Assembly: GCF_011761475.1 (NCBI RefSeq) | Contig: NZ_JAASRS010000001.1 | Coordinates: 1,426,001-1,490,000, forward strand | DNA: 64,000 nucleotides | DNA from: Saccharococcus thermophilus | Lineage (GTDB): Bacteria > Bacillota > Bacilli > Bacillales > Anoxybacillaceae | Direction of reading: 5' to 3' | Shown: positions 34,391-43,482 of the stretch, one piece after another | How the letters are laid out: each line of letters starts with the position of its first letter | Position numbering within the stretch: position 1 is the first letter of the stretch | Translations under genes and position numbers: made by a program | The notes under the pieces: model-generated | What the model saw: only the letters and a program-made list of their open reading frames with translations | What the model was told of the DNA's origin: nothing | The model's database searches: none

Positions 34391-35179
34391 TTAACTGCTC
34401 GCGCTCGTATAAAAGCGAAGCGCAAAGCGCCAAAAGCGGCGCGCCAACCATAGAAAGACCAAGGCCAGCAAAACGGCGATGAGTGCGGCAGTCATATTCC
34501 ACTTTCCTAACAGTGACAACGCCGGCATGTTCGTAATGACAGCGGCGGGCAATACGTACGTCAGCGCGACGCGCACCCAGCCGCGGTACATGCCGACCGG
34601 AAATCTTGCTGTTTCAAAAAACGAATCAAAAATAAAGGACAAGTCGTCAATGCGGATGACCCAAAACGACGTCGTCATCAGCATCATCCATAACGAATAA
34701 ATCAACACGAACGACGCCGCGATGGTGAGGAGAAAAATCAGCACATCGAGTAACGACGGAATATAATGTTTGGCCATCAAGCCGTAGCCGATGACGCCAA
34801 GGCCAAGCAAAACGTCAATCAGGCGCCAAAATACTAAATGGCGGAAACTGACGTAAAACATGCTGTCGACGGGCTTGGTCAAAATATAATCCAATGTGCC
34901 GCGGCGGACATGTTCGAGCAGGCGCGGCATGTTCGGGCGCAGGGCGAAATCAATCAAGCCCCTTAATGTATTAAATACGCCAAGCAGTACAAGCACGTCG
35001 GCATACGCCCATCCTCCTAATTGATCGGTCTGATAGAAAAAGATGCTGATCGTCAAAATCGCAATCCCAATGCCAAAAAAGCTGGAGACGAGATTGCCGA
35101 GAAACTCGCTGCGATATTCCAATTCTTCCACGAAACAGGTGCGGAAAAACTCGCGGAAAATCCGTACATATCTTCGCAC
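34391..35179 (-). CDS. ABC-2 family permease (DUF990-like), second membrane subunit
   Basis: About 262 residues with six predicted membrane segments. The start is GTG at 35177-35179, behind AGGTGG and two bases after the stop of the first permease; the longer open frame overlaps that gene. The pattern LVSSFFGIGIAILTISIFFYQ, RRGTLDYILTKPVDSMFYVS and FPVGMYRGWVRVALTYVLPAAVITNMPA fits the ABC2_membrane_6 family, in which two different permeases pair with one ATPase. The exported compound is unknown; antibiotic or lipid export is typical. Last gene of the operon. Confidence 0.87.
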   Translation of the reverse strand: MRRYVRIFREFFRTCFVEELEYRSEFLGNLVSSFFGIGIAILTISIFFYQTDQLGGWAYADVLVLLGVFNTLRGLIDFALRPNMPRLLEHVRRGTLDYILTKPVDSMFYVSFRHLVFWRLIDVLLGLGVIGYGLMAKHYIPSLLDVLIFLLTIAASFVLIYSLWMMLMTTSFWVIRIDDLSFIFDSFFETARFPVGMYRGWVRVALTYVLPAAVITNMPALSLLGKWNMTAALIAVLLALVFLWLARRFWRFALRFYTSASS

Positions 35180-35181
35180 GC

Positions 35182-35955
35182 TTAACCACCTACCGCCTGA
35201 TTTTTCTTTAATCCCGCTTTCCATATCCACTGCAAAGCAATCATGAACACCGCGACCCAAATCGACGCGATGGCAAAACCTTGCAGCATATCATGGCCGT
35301 TGGCCGATCCGGTAACGATGTCAATCGGAAACCCGATCATATAGCGAAACGGCAAAAAGATGCTCCATTGCTGCAAAAGCGGCGGAAGCATGGACAGCGG
35401 TGCAATCCGTCCCGATAAAAATAAGGAAACCACTTCTAGCACGCCATAGACCGCTATGACTTTGGTAATCCAAAAGCCGAGCAGTCCGCAAATGTAGCTG
35501 AGCAAAAAGCGAAGCGCAGCGCCAAGCAGCACCGCCGCCAAAAACAGAAGCGCCTGTCCTCCTGTCACGTCAAAGCGAAGCGCGGGCACAAACAGCGCCG
35601 CTATCGCCCATATCGGAGCCAAGATGGCAGCAAACAATGCTTTATACACCACATTTTCCGCAATCGCCCAATGAATCGGGTGAAGCGGCCGCAAAATATA
35701 GTTTGAAAACTCCCCTTCGCGAATTTCGCGGTCCAGCTCCCAAACGTCCCACGCACTCGTCATCCGCTCGACAAAAATGACCGCCATAAAGTAAAAGAGG
35801 AAAGCGTCGCTTTGGGACGGATCAATGTTCATCCATACAGCCATTGTAATGAGCGGCTGAACAATCGCTCCCGTCATCCAGACAATCGTTGCAAGTCGAT
35901 AGGCTAACATTTCGATATATTTCATGCGCAGAAGGGCAATATATTTACGAATCAT
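35182..35955 (-). CDS. ABC-2 family permease (DUF990-like), first membrane subunit
   Basis: 257 residues with six predicted segments, homologous in layout to the other permease. Features are RMKYIEMLAYRLATIVWM, a cytoplasmic loop with EIREGEFSNYILRPLHPIHW (the counterpart of RRGTLDYILTKP in its partner) and LFLSGRIAPLSMLPPLLQQWSIFLPFRYMIGFP. It overlaps the ATPase stop by four bases (ATGA), showing coupled translation. Function as for the partner: half of the exporter channel. Confidence 0.88.
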   Translation of the reverse strand: MIRKYIALLRMKYIEMLAYRLATIVWMTGAIVQPLITMAVWMNIDPSQSDAFLFYFMAVIFVERMTSAWDVWELDREIREGEFSNYILRPLHPIHWAIAENVVYKALFAAILAPIWAIAALFVPALRFDVTGGQALLFLAAVLLGAALRFLLSYICGLLGFWITKVIAVYGVLEVVSLFLSGRIAPLSMLPPLLQQWSIFLPFRYMIGFPIDIVTGSANGHDMLQGFAIASIWVAVFMIALQWIWKAGLKKNQAVGG

Positions 35956-36923
35956 GAAATTCCCTCCTGAAACGCGCGCGTAATCACTTCTTCCATCGGC
36001 GGGTCTTGAATGTTAATGTCATGGACTTGGAAATGCTGCAAAAAATGCGCCGATACTTCTGCCACTTTCTCCCGCGCCACCCGCAACGCCACATTGCCGT
36101 CTTCCATTTCCACAACCTCTCCGTAATCTTCCCAGCGCACGTCAGGCACTTTGGCAAAACGAACTTCAAGCCGCTTGTATGGGGCGAGTTTCTCCGTCAG
36201 CACCGTCAGCTCCCCATCATAAATCAGCTTTCCATAATTGATAATCATGACGCGGTCGCACAACGCCGTCACATCGCCCATATAATGCGACGTCAGCAAA
36301 ATGGTCGTTTCATGCTCGCGGTTGTAATCCACGATAAAACGGCGCACTTTTTCCTGTGTATGGACATCAAGCCCGATCGTCGGCTCGTCTAAAAACAATA
36401 CTTGCGGACGATGCAATAGCGCCGCCGCCAGCTCGCAGCGCATCCGCTGCCCGAGCGACAAACTGCGCGTTGGTTTGTCTAGAAGCGGCGCTAACTCGAG
36501 CAATTCGACCAATTCGTCCAATGTCTCGCGAAACGCCCGGTCATCGATTTCATAAATCGCCTTATTGACTAAAAATGTTTCCATCGGCGGGATATCCCAA
36601 ATGAGCTGGCTTTTTTGCCCCATCACTAAACTCATCATTTTTTTAAATTCCGCTTTTTGTTCAAACGGAACGAAGCCGCCAACTGTAATTTCTCCCGAAG
36701 TCGGATGCAACAGACCGGCCAGCATCTTCATCGTCGTCGTCTTTCCCGCTCCGTTCGGGCCCAAAAACCCGACAATTTCCCCTTTTTCAATCGTAAACGA
36801 AATATCTTTGACTGCTTCCACCACCCGATATTCGCGCCTCCACAAGCTGCGCACGGCCTCCAGCCAGCCCGCTTGGCGGGTGTGGACGCGAAATGATTTA
36901 TGCAAATGCTTCACGCGAATCAT
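35952..36923 (-). CDS. ABC-2 exporter ATP-binding protein
   Basis: 323 residues. Walker A is GFLGPNGAGKTTTMKML, the signature is RSLSLGQRMRCELAAALLH, Walker B is QVLFLDEPTIGLD and the switch His is in LLTSHYMGDV. The Q-loop region MGQKSQLIWDIPPMETF is typical of the subfamily that works with DUF990-like permeases. The ATG at 36921-36923 follows GGAGGAAG; the longer frame reaching 37136 is not supported. A C-terminal regulatory extension of about 80 residues is normal for the group. Confidence 0.93.
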   Translation of the reverse strand: MIRVKHLHKSFRVHTRQAGWLEAVRSLWRREYRVVEAVKDISFTIEKGEIVGFLGPNGAGKTTTMKMLAGLLHPTSGEITVGGFVPFEQKAEFKKMMSLVMGQKSQLIWDIPPMETFLVNKAIYEIDDRAFRETLDELVELLELAPLLDKPTRSLSLGQRMRCELAAALLHRPQVLFLDEPTIGLDVHTQEKVRRFIVDYNREHETTILLTSHYMGDVTALCDRVMIINYGKLIYDGELTVLTEKLAPYKRLEVRFAKVPDVRWEDYGEVVEMEDGNVALRVAREKVAEVSAHFLQHFQVHDINIQDPPMEEVITRAFQEGIS

Positions 36924-37253
36924 CGTTTTCTTCCTCCATCTGATGACAAGAAGTTTTGTCCGTACATTATTTTTATATGATCGGCAGGAAGGATGCAAAC
37001 AAAAAGCAGACTTCCGAAATGAACTGTACTTTAAAGAGAGGGACATAACCCACAGCAGGGAGCGCAGCGAAGCCTTTAGATTCCAGGAAGGCTCTCCCCT
37101 ATCAGATGAAGCCATTAAAAAGGTTATACAAGCCAATGTAAACTTTCAATGAACAGGCAGTATAGCTGAATTAACCCAAGTCAATTATAATTGTATTTTT
37201 ATTTAAATATTTTTATAATTATGTAAAATATATTTAATTAAGGGGGAACGAAA
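36924..37253. other. Region upstream of the ABC exporter, with a possible coding remnant
   Basis: Mostly non-coding. On the plus strand about 37005-37152 reads NELYFKERDITHSRERSEAF then RFQEGSPLSDEAIKKVIQAN to a stop, which looks like the end of a real protein, but nothing upstream continues it and I cannot name it. The rest is AT-rich, especially 37150-37235. Confidence 0.35.
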
Positions 37254-37861
37254 ATGGAACTAATTCCCGAGTCCGCTAATTTAATGGACTATCTAGAAGA
37301 ATTAGATGTTGTCGATTTTTCCCATCCTTTCATCCAGAAAAAATAAATGAATTGTTTCATGAAGGGCAGTCAGAAATCGAAAAGGCTAAAATAGCATTCG
37401 AATTTGTGAGAGATGAGATTTCGCACTCGTGGGATATACAAAGCACAAGAGTTACATGTAAAGCTTCTGAGGTACTTTATTATAAAGAAGGAATTTGTTA
37501 TGCAAAAGCGAACTTATTAGCGGCTTTATTAAGGTCTCAAGGAATCCCGACAGGCTTTTGTTATCAACGGCTTATGCTATTCGATACACCTGACAAGGGT
37601 TACTCCCTTCATGCATTGAATGGTGTTTTTCTTCCATCATTAAATCGGTGGATTCGTTTAGATGCCCGTGGAAACAAACCAGGAGTACAGGCAGAATTTT
37701 CTATAGATAAAGAGATATTAGCTTTTCCAGTCCAAGAAGAGTTTGAAGAAAAAGATTTTCCTATCATTTATACGAAACCGAACCCAAAAACGATTTCCGT
37801 TTTAGAGGAACACACAGATGCGTTAAAAATGTATAAATATTATTTGCCTGACAATTTATAA
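37254..37861 (+). pseudogene. Transglutaminase-like cysteine protease family protein, frameshifted
   Basis: An ATG at 37254 behind AAGGGGG opens MELIPESANLMDYLEELDVV followed by DFSHPFIQKK and a stop. The next frame continues KINELFHEGQSEIEKAKIAFEFVRDEISHSWDI, a known family order. The join is at an A6 run (37338-37343); one more A restores about 202 residues. The core has EGICYAKANLLAALLRSQGIPTGF (the Cys nucleophile region), YSLHALNGVF (His) and WIRLDARGNKPG (Asp), so the catalytic triad is present. Either a sequencing error or a recently inactivated gene. Confidence 0.8.
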
Positions 37862-37933
37862 AGATCCGCCTCTTTCATATATATTTTTGTAATATTACTT
37901 TCATTAATGGTAGCGTTAGTTCACAAGAAATAA

Positions 37934-37984
37934 AAAAGGTAAGCAAACATATTATACACGACTAATTATGCTTACCTTTATTTA
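37934..37984. terminator. Bidirectional terminator between converging genes
   Basis: AAAGGTAAGCA pairs with TGCTTACCTTT around a long loop of about 21 bases, with T-rich flank on the plus side and A-rich on the other. It separates the transglutaminase-like gene from the converging siderophore permease operon. Confidence 0.7.
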
Positions 37985-37998
37985 ATAAAAACCTGCCT

Positions 37999-38994
37999 TC
38001 AGCGGGCGGAGCGCGCCAGTACGTATAAAAAGTACGGCGCACCGACAATGGCGACGACGATGCCGGCGTGAATTTCCGATGGCTGAAGCACCGCGCGGCC
38101 AACCGTATCTGCCCCTAATAACAAACATGCGCCAAGTAATGCCGACGCCGGCACAACATACGCATGATGCGCGCCGACAAGCCGCCGCGCCAGATGCGGG
38201 GCGATGAGTCCAATAAATCCGATCCCCCCGCTTACGGATACGGAGGCAGCCGCTAGAGCAACGGCGGCCGCCAGCAACTGCAGCTGCTCTTTTGTCACCG
38301 CCGCCCCAAGCCCGGTGGCGATCGTTTCGCCGAACGATAACGCGTCCAGCACACGGGCTTTGTAAGACGCGAAAAGAAACAGCCCCATCACCCATGGCAA
38401 CAGCGCCCACACATAGTCCCACGTCGCTCCCCAAATGCTTCCCGTCAGCCAAACCGCCGCAAACTGATACAGCTCTCTGCTCAGCCGCAGCGACAGCACC
38501 GTCATGAGCGCGCTTAACCCCGCGGCGACCGCCACACCTGTCAAAACGATGCGCCCAGGAAGCAGCCCTTGCTGCCGCTCGTACGACAATGCAAACACGA
38601 GACCGGCCGCCAGCGCGCCGCCGATAAAAGCAAGAAACGGGAGAAAGAGCGCCGGGGCATCCGCCCCCGTTGGAAACAGGGAAAGATATAGAACGACAGC
38701 GACTCCCGCACCGGTGGAGATCCCTAAAAGGCCCGGGTCGGCAAGCGGGTTGCGCGATATCGTTTGAATGACGCATCCGGACAGCGCCAGCCCGGCGCCC
38801 GCTAGTATCGCAACCAACATGCGTGGAAGACGAAACTCAAATAAAATAAGCTTCTGCTGTGCCGTCCCCATGCCAACAAGCGTTTTTACCACTTCCATCG
38901 GATCCATGCTGCTTGCTCCTGCATGAAGGCTGATGGCGACGATCACAAGCAAACAAAGGAAAAGAAATGGAATCACCATACGACGGCGGCTCAT
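37999..38994 (-). CDS. Iron-siderophore ABC permease (FecCD family), second subunit
   Basis: 331 residues with about nine or ten membrane segments. FecCD marks are MLVAILAGAGLALSGCVIQ, NPLADPGLLGISTGAGVAV, VSGGIGFIGLIAPHLARRLVGA and LLLGADTVGRAVLQPSEIHAGIVVAIVGAPYFLYVL, all in family positions. The ATG overlaps the stop of the first permease by four bases. It forms a heterodimer with that protein and imports ferric siderophore handed over by the lipoprotein at 40056. No ATPase gene is adjacent; the one at 51798 is the candidate. Confidence 0.92.
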   Translation of the reverse strand: MSRRRMVIPFLFLCLLVIVAISLHAGASSMDPMEVVKTLVGMGTAQQKLILFEFRLPRMLVAILAGAGLALSGCVIQTISRNPLADPGLLGISTGAGVAVVLYLSLFPTGADAPALFLPFLAFIGGALAAGLVFALSYERQQGLLPGRIVLTGVAVAAGLSALMTVLSLRLSRELYQFAAVWLTGSIWGATWDYVWALLPWVMGLFLFASYKARVLDALSFGETIATGLGAAVTKEQLQLLAAAVALAAASVSVSGGIGFIGLIAPHLARRLVGAHHAYVVPASALLGACLLLGADTVGRAVLQPSEIHAGIVVAIVGAPYFLYVLARSAR

Positions 38995-40028
38995 GCAAAT
39001 TCCCCCTTTCGTTTGCGGGAGACATACAGGAAAAACGGCACCCCGATTAACGCAAACAGCACGCCGATCGGCGTTTCATACGGAGGATTGATCATCCGCG
39101 CGCCAATGTCGGCCCAAATCATCAATAACCCGCCAAGCACCGCGGAACACGGAATGACATAGCGATAATCGACACCAACAACAAAGCGGGCCAAATGAGG
39201 AACAATGAGTCCGACAAACCCGATCGGGCCGACCGCCGACACCGCGCCGCCGGCAAGCATCAGCACCACAATCGCTCCCGCTAACTTCACCATTTTCGTT
39301 TTTTGCCCTAATCCGGCCGCTACTTCCTCGCCAAAACTGAGAAGTGTTATCGACCGTCCCAATAATAAGGCGAAAACGAAAGCAGAAACAAGCCAAGGCG
39401 CCAGCAGTTTCAGCTGGCTCCATTTCACTCCCGCCACACCGCCGACAAACCAAAACGCCAATTCCTGGCTGAGTTGAAAATGGATCGCGATTCCTTCGCT
39501 AAGCGATGTAAATAAGGCACTGACCGCGGCGCCCGCCAGCACGAGGCGAATCGGCGTTACGCCGCCTCTAGAAAGCGCGCTGACCCCATACACGAGCGCC
39601 GCAGCAACCGCGGCGCCGCAAAACGACCAAAAGATGATCGCTTGATATGAAAGACCGGAAAAAAACGCAAAACAGACCGCCACCGCTAATGTCGAACCAG
39701 CATTAATCCCTAACAGCCCGGCATCAGCAAGCGGATTTCTCGTCATTCCTTGCATGATCGCGCCCGCAACCGCAAAACCCGCACCGACAAGCACATCGGC
39801 AAGGGAACGGGGCAGGCGCAAATCCCGGATCACAGCGTGGGCGGTTTGCCGCGCATCGTAATGGAAAAGCGCATCCCACACGGTCGCTAAACGGATATCC
39901 GCCGCGCCGACCGATATTGATGCGGCGATGCTAAAAAGAATGGCGCTAAGCCCAAAGACTAGCACCAGCACCGCCGCCCACGGGCGCGATGACGATTTCT
40001 GATCTATTTCTCGTATTACTGTTTCCAT
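38991..40028 (-). CDS. Iron-siderophore ABC permease (FecCD family), first subunit
   Basis: 345 residues, about ten membrane segments. Motifs match the other permease: LVGAGFAVAGAIMQGMTRNPLADAGLLGINAGSTLAV and VSAVGPIGFVGLIVPHLARFVVG. Residues GxIGFxGLIxPHxAR form the ATPase docking region. It lies 27 bases after the binding-protein gene, in one operon behind the Fur box at 41076. The substrate group is ferric siderophore, hydroxamate or catecholate unknown. Confidence 0.92.
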   Translation of the reverse strand: METVIREIDQKSSSRPWAAVLVLVFGLSAILFSIAASISVGAADIRLATVWDALFHYDARQTAHAVIRDLRLPRSLADVLVGAGFAVAGAIMQGMTRNPLADAGLLGINAGSTLAVAVCFAFFSGLSYQAIIFWSFCGAAVAAALVYGVSALSRGGVTPIRLVLAGAAVSALFTSLSEGIAIHFQLSQELAFWFVGGVAGVKWSQLKLLAPWLVSAFVFALLLGRSITLLSFGEEVAAGLGQKTKMVKLAGAIVVLMLAGGAVSAVGPIGFVGLIVPHLARFVVGVDYRYVIPCSAVLGGLLMIWADIGARMINPPYETPIGVLFALIGVPFFLYVSRKRKGEFA

Positions 40029-40055
40029 CTTCTCTCTCCTCGCTATCAGCGCGTC

Positions 40056-41027
40056 CTATTTTTGCTTGGCGGAAAGAAGCGTATCGACAACAAGATCAAG
40101 CTGATGTTCAAGTGAAATGGCATCCGAAAACCAAATGTCTTCGATCTTCATGTTATAAACATGATGATTTTTAACCGCGTTTAAGTTTTTCCAAATCGCG
40201 CTGTTTTTCAGCTCTTTTTCCGCCTGTTCGGTTCCGTCCATTTTATATACCGTCCAAAACATATGATCAGCGGCATAGTCAGGCAACGCTTCGAGTGAAA
40301 TTAATTTCCATTGCGGGCCTTGGATCACTTCTTGTTTAATTTTTTCTGGCGGTGTCAGCTGCAGAGCGTTGTAAATAATTTGACCGGCGTGGCCAAAATT
40401 GTCGCCGATGGCATAAAAATCTTTTCCTTGCAGTTTATAAATACCAACGGTTTCATTTTTGCCAATGACACCTTTAATTTTTTCACGGGCGGCTGCCGCT
40501 TTCTCCTCAAATTGTTGAATCCATTGCTCCGCCTCCTTTTGCTTGCCGAGAAGCTCGCCAAATACGCGCATTTCTTCCTGAATGTTTTTATAATGGCCAA
40601 ATGGAATGAAAACAGTTGGAGCGATTTTCGATAGCTGTTTGTATTGGTCTTCTAAATATACAATAATCAAATCAGGTTTTAATTCAACGACTTTTTCAAG
40701 GGAAATCGGGTTACCAACGTTTTCAATCCCTTTCGCTTGTTCTTTTATGTACGGGTTTTCCATGACCGCCTGCGTGACACCGACTGGTTTGACCCCGAGC
40801 GCCAACGAGTTTCCTAAAAACTCGTACGGCATCACCACGCGTTTCGGGTGAACGGGAATTTCGACTTTTTTGCCGTTTGCCATCGTAAATGTCTTCATTG
40901 CTTTCTCTTCTGTTTTTGCCTGCTTTTCCGTGGCCGCATTATTTTTCTCGTTTCCGCAGGCGGCTGTGAATACGAGAATAAGCGCCACCATGATGATCCA
41001 TGCTATATTTCTTTTTTTCATCCGCAT
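40056..41027 (-). CDS. Siderophore-binding lipoprotein (FecB/FhuD-type)
   Basis: 323-residue substrate-binding lipoprotein. Signal peptide IAWIIMVALILVFTAACG has the lipobox TAAC, with the Cys at about residue 24. The mature part has the periplasmic-binding type III fold with KVEIPVHPKRVVMPYE, LKPDLIIVYLEDQYKQLSKIAPTVF, DNFGHAGQIIYNALQL and a C-terminal DAISLEHQLDLVVDTLL. AGAGGGGG precedes the ATG. A Fur box lies about 50 bases upstream, so expression is expected under iron starvation. Confidence 0.92.
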   Translation of the reverse strand: MRMKKRNIAWIIMVALILVFTAACGNEKNNAATEKQAKTEEKAMKTFTMANGKKVEIPVHPKRVVMPYEFLGNSLALGVKPVGVTQAVMENPYIKEQAKGIENVGNPISLEKVVELKPDLIIVYLEDQYKQLSKIAPTVFIPFGHYKNIQEEMRVFGELLGKQKEAEQWIQQFEEKAAAAREKIKGVIGKNETVGIYKLQGKDFYAIGDNFGHAGQIIYNALQLTPPEKIKQEVIQGPQWKLISLEALPDYAADHMFWTVYKMDGTEQAEKELKNSAIWKNLNAVKNHHVYNMKIEDIWFSDAISLEHQLDLVVDTLLSAKQK

Positions 41028-41075
41028 TTTCTTGATCCCCCTCTAAATGATAATGAAAATCGTAACCAACAAAAA

Positions 41076-41090
41076 TGATAATCATTTTCA
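41076..41090 (-). promoter_or_regulatory. Fur box of the siderophore uptake operon
   Basis: TGATAATCATTTTCA fits the 7-1-7 Fur consensus TGATAAT-N-ATTATCA with two mismatches. A weaker second half-site, TGATAATGAAAATCG, lies at 41048-41062, closer to the gene. Both are immediately upstream of the binding-protein gene. Confidence 0.85.
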
Positions 41091-41103
41091 TTTTATATGT
41101 CAA

Positions 41104-41146
41104 TAAAAAAAGAGGAAGCTCACTCTGGTCAAAGACGGCTTCCTCA
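41104..41146 (-). terminator. Terminator of the acetoacetyl-CoA synthetase gene
   Basis: GAGGAAGC pairs with GCTTCCTC around an 18-base loop; on the reverse strand TTTTTTATT follows. It lies about 80 bases after the aacS stop and before the Fur box. Confidence 0.8.
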
Positions 41147-41221
41147 CCCCGTTTACCAGCGTCGTCTTTCCGACGGCACTGCGGCTATTCCGTGGCGAAA
41201 CGATCCTCGTTTGCCTATAAT

Positions 41222-43210
41222 TTATCTGTTTTTTACATGACTTGCTAGTTTAGTAGACAGCTCAATAAAGAAATCCAACGATTCCGGATTTGCCATCGAT
41301 CCTGGATTGACCGCTTTTTCGAGCGGGAATCCGAGCAACAGCTTGCGGATTGGAATTTCCATTTTCTTTCCGTTTAACGTTTTTGGAATCTGCTTCACTT
41401 CGTAAATTTCATCTGGGACAAAGCGCGGCGACACGTTCTGCCGGATGGCTTGCTTGATTTTCTCTTTTAACGCCTCATCGAGCACTGCACCCGGTTTCAA
41501 TACGACAAAGAGCGGCATAAACGAGGTTCTGCCCATCATTTCTAAATCGATGATCAGGCTTTCGAGCACTTCGTCGACCGCTTCCACGGCGCGATAAATC
41601 TCGCTTGTGCCCATGCGGACACCGGCGCGGTTAATCGTAGAATCAGAGCGTCCGTAAATGACGCAGCCGCCTTCCTCATCGATTTTAATCCAGTCGCCAT
41701 GCTTCCAAACCCCTGGATACGTATCAAAATAGCTGCTAATATAGCGTTCATGATTGCGGTCGTTCCAGAAAAATAACGGCATCGACGGCATCGGTTCGGT
41801 AATCACGAGCTCCCCGACTTCATTCATTAATGGATTGCCATTTTCATCAAATGCCTGCACATTTGCTCCTAACGAGCGGCAGGAAATGACGCCAGCGCGG
41901 ACCGGCAAAATCGGCGAGCCGCCGACAAAGGCGGTGCATACATCCGTCCCCCCGCTGCAGGAGGCTAAATTAATATCTTCCTTGACGTTTTCGTATACCC
42001 AGACAAATCCTTCGACAGTGAGCGGAGACCCGGTCGAAAGAACCGTCTGCAAATGGGACAAGTCGTACGATTCTTTCGGCTTCAGTCCAAGTTTCATACA
42101 TACGTTGATAAACGCTGCACTCGTACCAAAATGGGTAATTTTCGCTTTTTCGGCCAGATCCCATAATACGTTTCCATCCGGATAGGTCGGACTGCCGTCA
42201 TAAAGCACCACTGTTGCCCCGACCAGCAAGCCGCCGATGAGAAAATTCCACATCATCCATCCCGTTGTCGTAAACCAGAAAAAGGTGCTCTCCTTTGTCA
42301 TATTTTCCGCGATTATGAACAACTTTAAATGCTCCAGCAAAATGCCGCCATGCCCTTGCACGATTGGCTTTGGCAATCCGGTTGTCCCCGAAGAATACAA
42401 AATCCAAAGCGGATGGTCAAACGGTACATATTCGTAGGAAAGCTCGCCTTTTTCCTGAATAATATCCTCCCATAATAACACGGAATCATCTGGCGCTTGC
42501 ACCTGTTCGCGCCAATACGGAAGCAAAATCGTCTTTTTCAGGGATGGCAGTTTTTCGCGCAATTCCTGAACGATTGGCATCTTATCAAATTCTTTGCCGT
42601 TATATTGGCAGCCGTCGATCGCAAACAGCACGGTCGGTTCGATTTGCAAGAAGCGGTCAATGACGCTGCCCGCGCCAAAATCCGGCGAACAGCACGACCA
42701 AATCGCGCCAATGCTTGCGCACGCCAAGAAGGCGATCACTGTTTCCGGAATGTTCGGCATATACCCAACAACACGGTCTCCCGGCTTGACGCCGATTTTT
42801 TTAAGAGCGTTTGCCACAGCGGCCGTTTTTTCCTTTAACTCCTGCCAGGATACTTCCCGGTACGGGACGCGTTCCGAACGGAAAATAAGCGCTGGACGGT
42901 CATCGCGTACATGGCGGAATACGTGCTCCGCATAATTTAATGTTGCTCCTGGGAACCATTTTGCACCAGGCATTTTGCGTTCTTCCAGCACACAGTGATA
43001 TGGAGTCACTGATTTAACTCCGCAATATTCCCACACCGTTTCCCAAAAATCTTCTAGCTGCTCCACCGACCATGTCCATAATTGCCGATATGTTTCAAAA
43101 GAAAGTCCTTTTTTTTCTTTAAGCCAGTCCATATAACGTCGAATGTTGGATTTTTCTATTTGCTCTTTTGTCGGTTTCCAAAGCACTGTCCCTTCCGTAA
43201 TCGCTTTCAT
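41222..43210 (-). CDS. aacS: Acetoacetyl-CoA synthetase (AMP-forming)
   Basis: 662 residues, normal length. It activates acetoacetate to acetoacetyl-CoA. Motifs include WFPGATLNYAEHVFR (typical of AacS/AcsA N-terminus), ILYSSGTTGLPKPIVQGHGG (P-loop variant of the AacS subgroup), FFWFTTTGWMMWN, VKEDINLASCSGGTDVC, GRSDSTINRAGVRMGTSEIY and the catalytic lysine region PKTLNGKKMEIPIRKLL. The ATG at 43208-43210 has no nearby ribosome binding site; a strong AAAGGTGGTGA lies 30 bases upstream with a stem-loop between (see 43215-43234). Divergent from feoAB. Function secure by family; role in poly-3-hydroxybutyrate or ketone use is inferred. Confidence 0.9.
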   Translation of the reverse strand: MKAITEGTVLWKPTKEQIEKSNIRRYMDWLKEKKGLSFETYRQLWTWSVEQLEDFWETVWEYCGVKSVTPYHCVLEERKMPGAKWFPGATLNYAEHVFRHVRDDRPALIFRSERVPYREVSWQELKEKTAAVANALKKIGVKPGDRVVGYMPNIPETVIAFLACASIGAIWSCCSPDFGAGSVIDRFLQIEPTVLFAIDGCQYNGKEFDKMPIVQELREKLPSLKKTILLPYWREQVQAPDDSVLLWEDIIQEKGELSYEYVPFDHPLWILYSSGTTGLPKPIVQGHGGILLEHLKLFIIAENMTKESTFFWFTTTGWMMWNFLIGGLLVGATVVLYDGSPTYPDGNVLWDLAEKAKITHFGTSAAFINVCMKLGLKPKESYDLSHLQTVLSTGSPLTVEGFVWVYENVKEDINLASCSGGTDVCTAFVGGSPILPVRAGVISCRSLGANVQAFDENGNPLMNEVGELVITEPMPSMPLFFWNDRNHERYISSYFDTYPGVWKHGDWIKIDEEGGCVIYGRSDSTINRAGVRMGTSEIYRAVEAVDEVLESLIIDLEMMGRTSFMPLFVVLKPGAVLDEALKEKIKQAIRQNVSPRFVPDEIYEVKQIPKTLNGKKMEIPIRKLLLGFPLEKAVNPGSMANPESLDFFIELSTKLASHVKNR

Positions 43211-43214
43211 GATG

Positions 43215-43234
43215 ATCTGCGTTTTTAAACGCAG
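43215..43234 (-). promoter_or_regulatory. Stem-loop between Shine-Dalgarno and start of aacS
   Basis: On the reverse strand TCTGCGTT pairs with AACGCAGA around TAAA. The Shine-Dalgarno AAAGGTGG (43242-43249) lies upstream of it and the ATG downstream. If the stem folds, the effective distance falls from 30 to about 10 bases. A CTG codon six bases after the Shine-Dalgarno is the alternative explanation. Confidence 0.6.
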
Positions 43235-43302
43235 ACGTCACCACCTTTCCTTAGACATTTATTATAATACAGAATTATTAGACTATTTATATAATACCAT
43301 CT

Positions 43303-43346
43303 ATTCTCATTATTGAGAATACAATTTGTTATGATAAGAATTATCT
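43303..43346 (+). promoter_or_regulatory. Probable Fur boxes of the feo operon
   Basis: Two symmetrical sites: ATTCTCATTATTGAGAAT at 43303-43320, with the GAGAAT and ATTCTC half-sites of Fur, and TGATAAGAATTATCT at 43332-43346, a two-mismatch fit to the 7-1-7 box. They sit 40-85 bases before the feo -35 box and upstream of aacS, so either or both transcripts could respond to iron. Confidence 0.6.
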
Positions 43347-43386
43347 ACATGGGGAAATTTCGTCGTAAAACGGCGAAGCAAAATCA

Positions 43387-43415
43387 TTGACAAAAATTCA
43401 TGACGAGAATAAGAT
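43387..43415 (+). promoter_or_regulatory. Sigma-A promoter of feoAB
   Basis: TTGACA at 43387-43392 and TAAGAT at 43410-43415 with 17-base spacing. It is 68 bases before the feoA start and downstream of the Fur-like sites. Confidence 0.7.
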
Positions 43416-43482
43416 AAAATAAAAGTTGGTCTAGGTAAAAAAAATAATATCAGGCAAACTTATTAACAGGGGGGAAACTATT

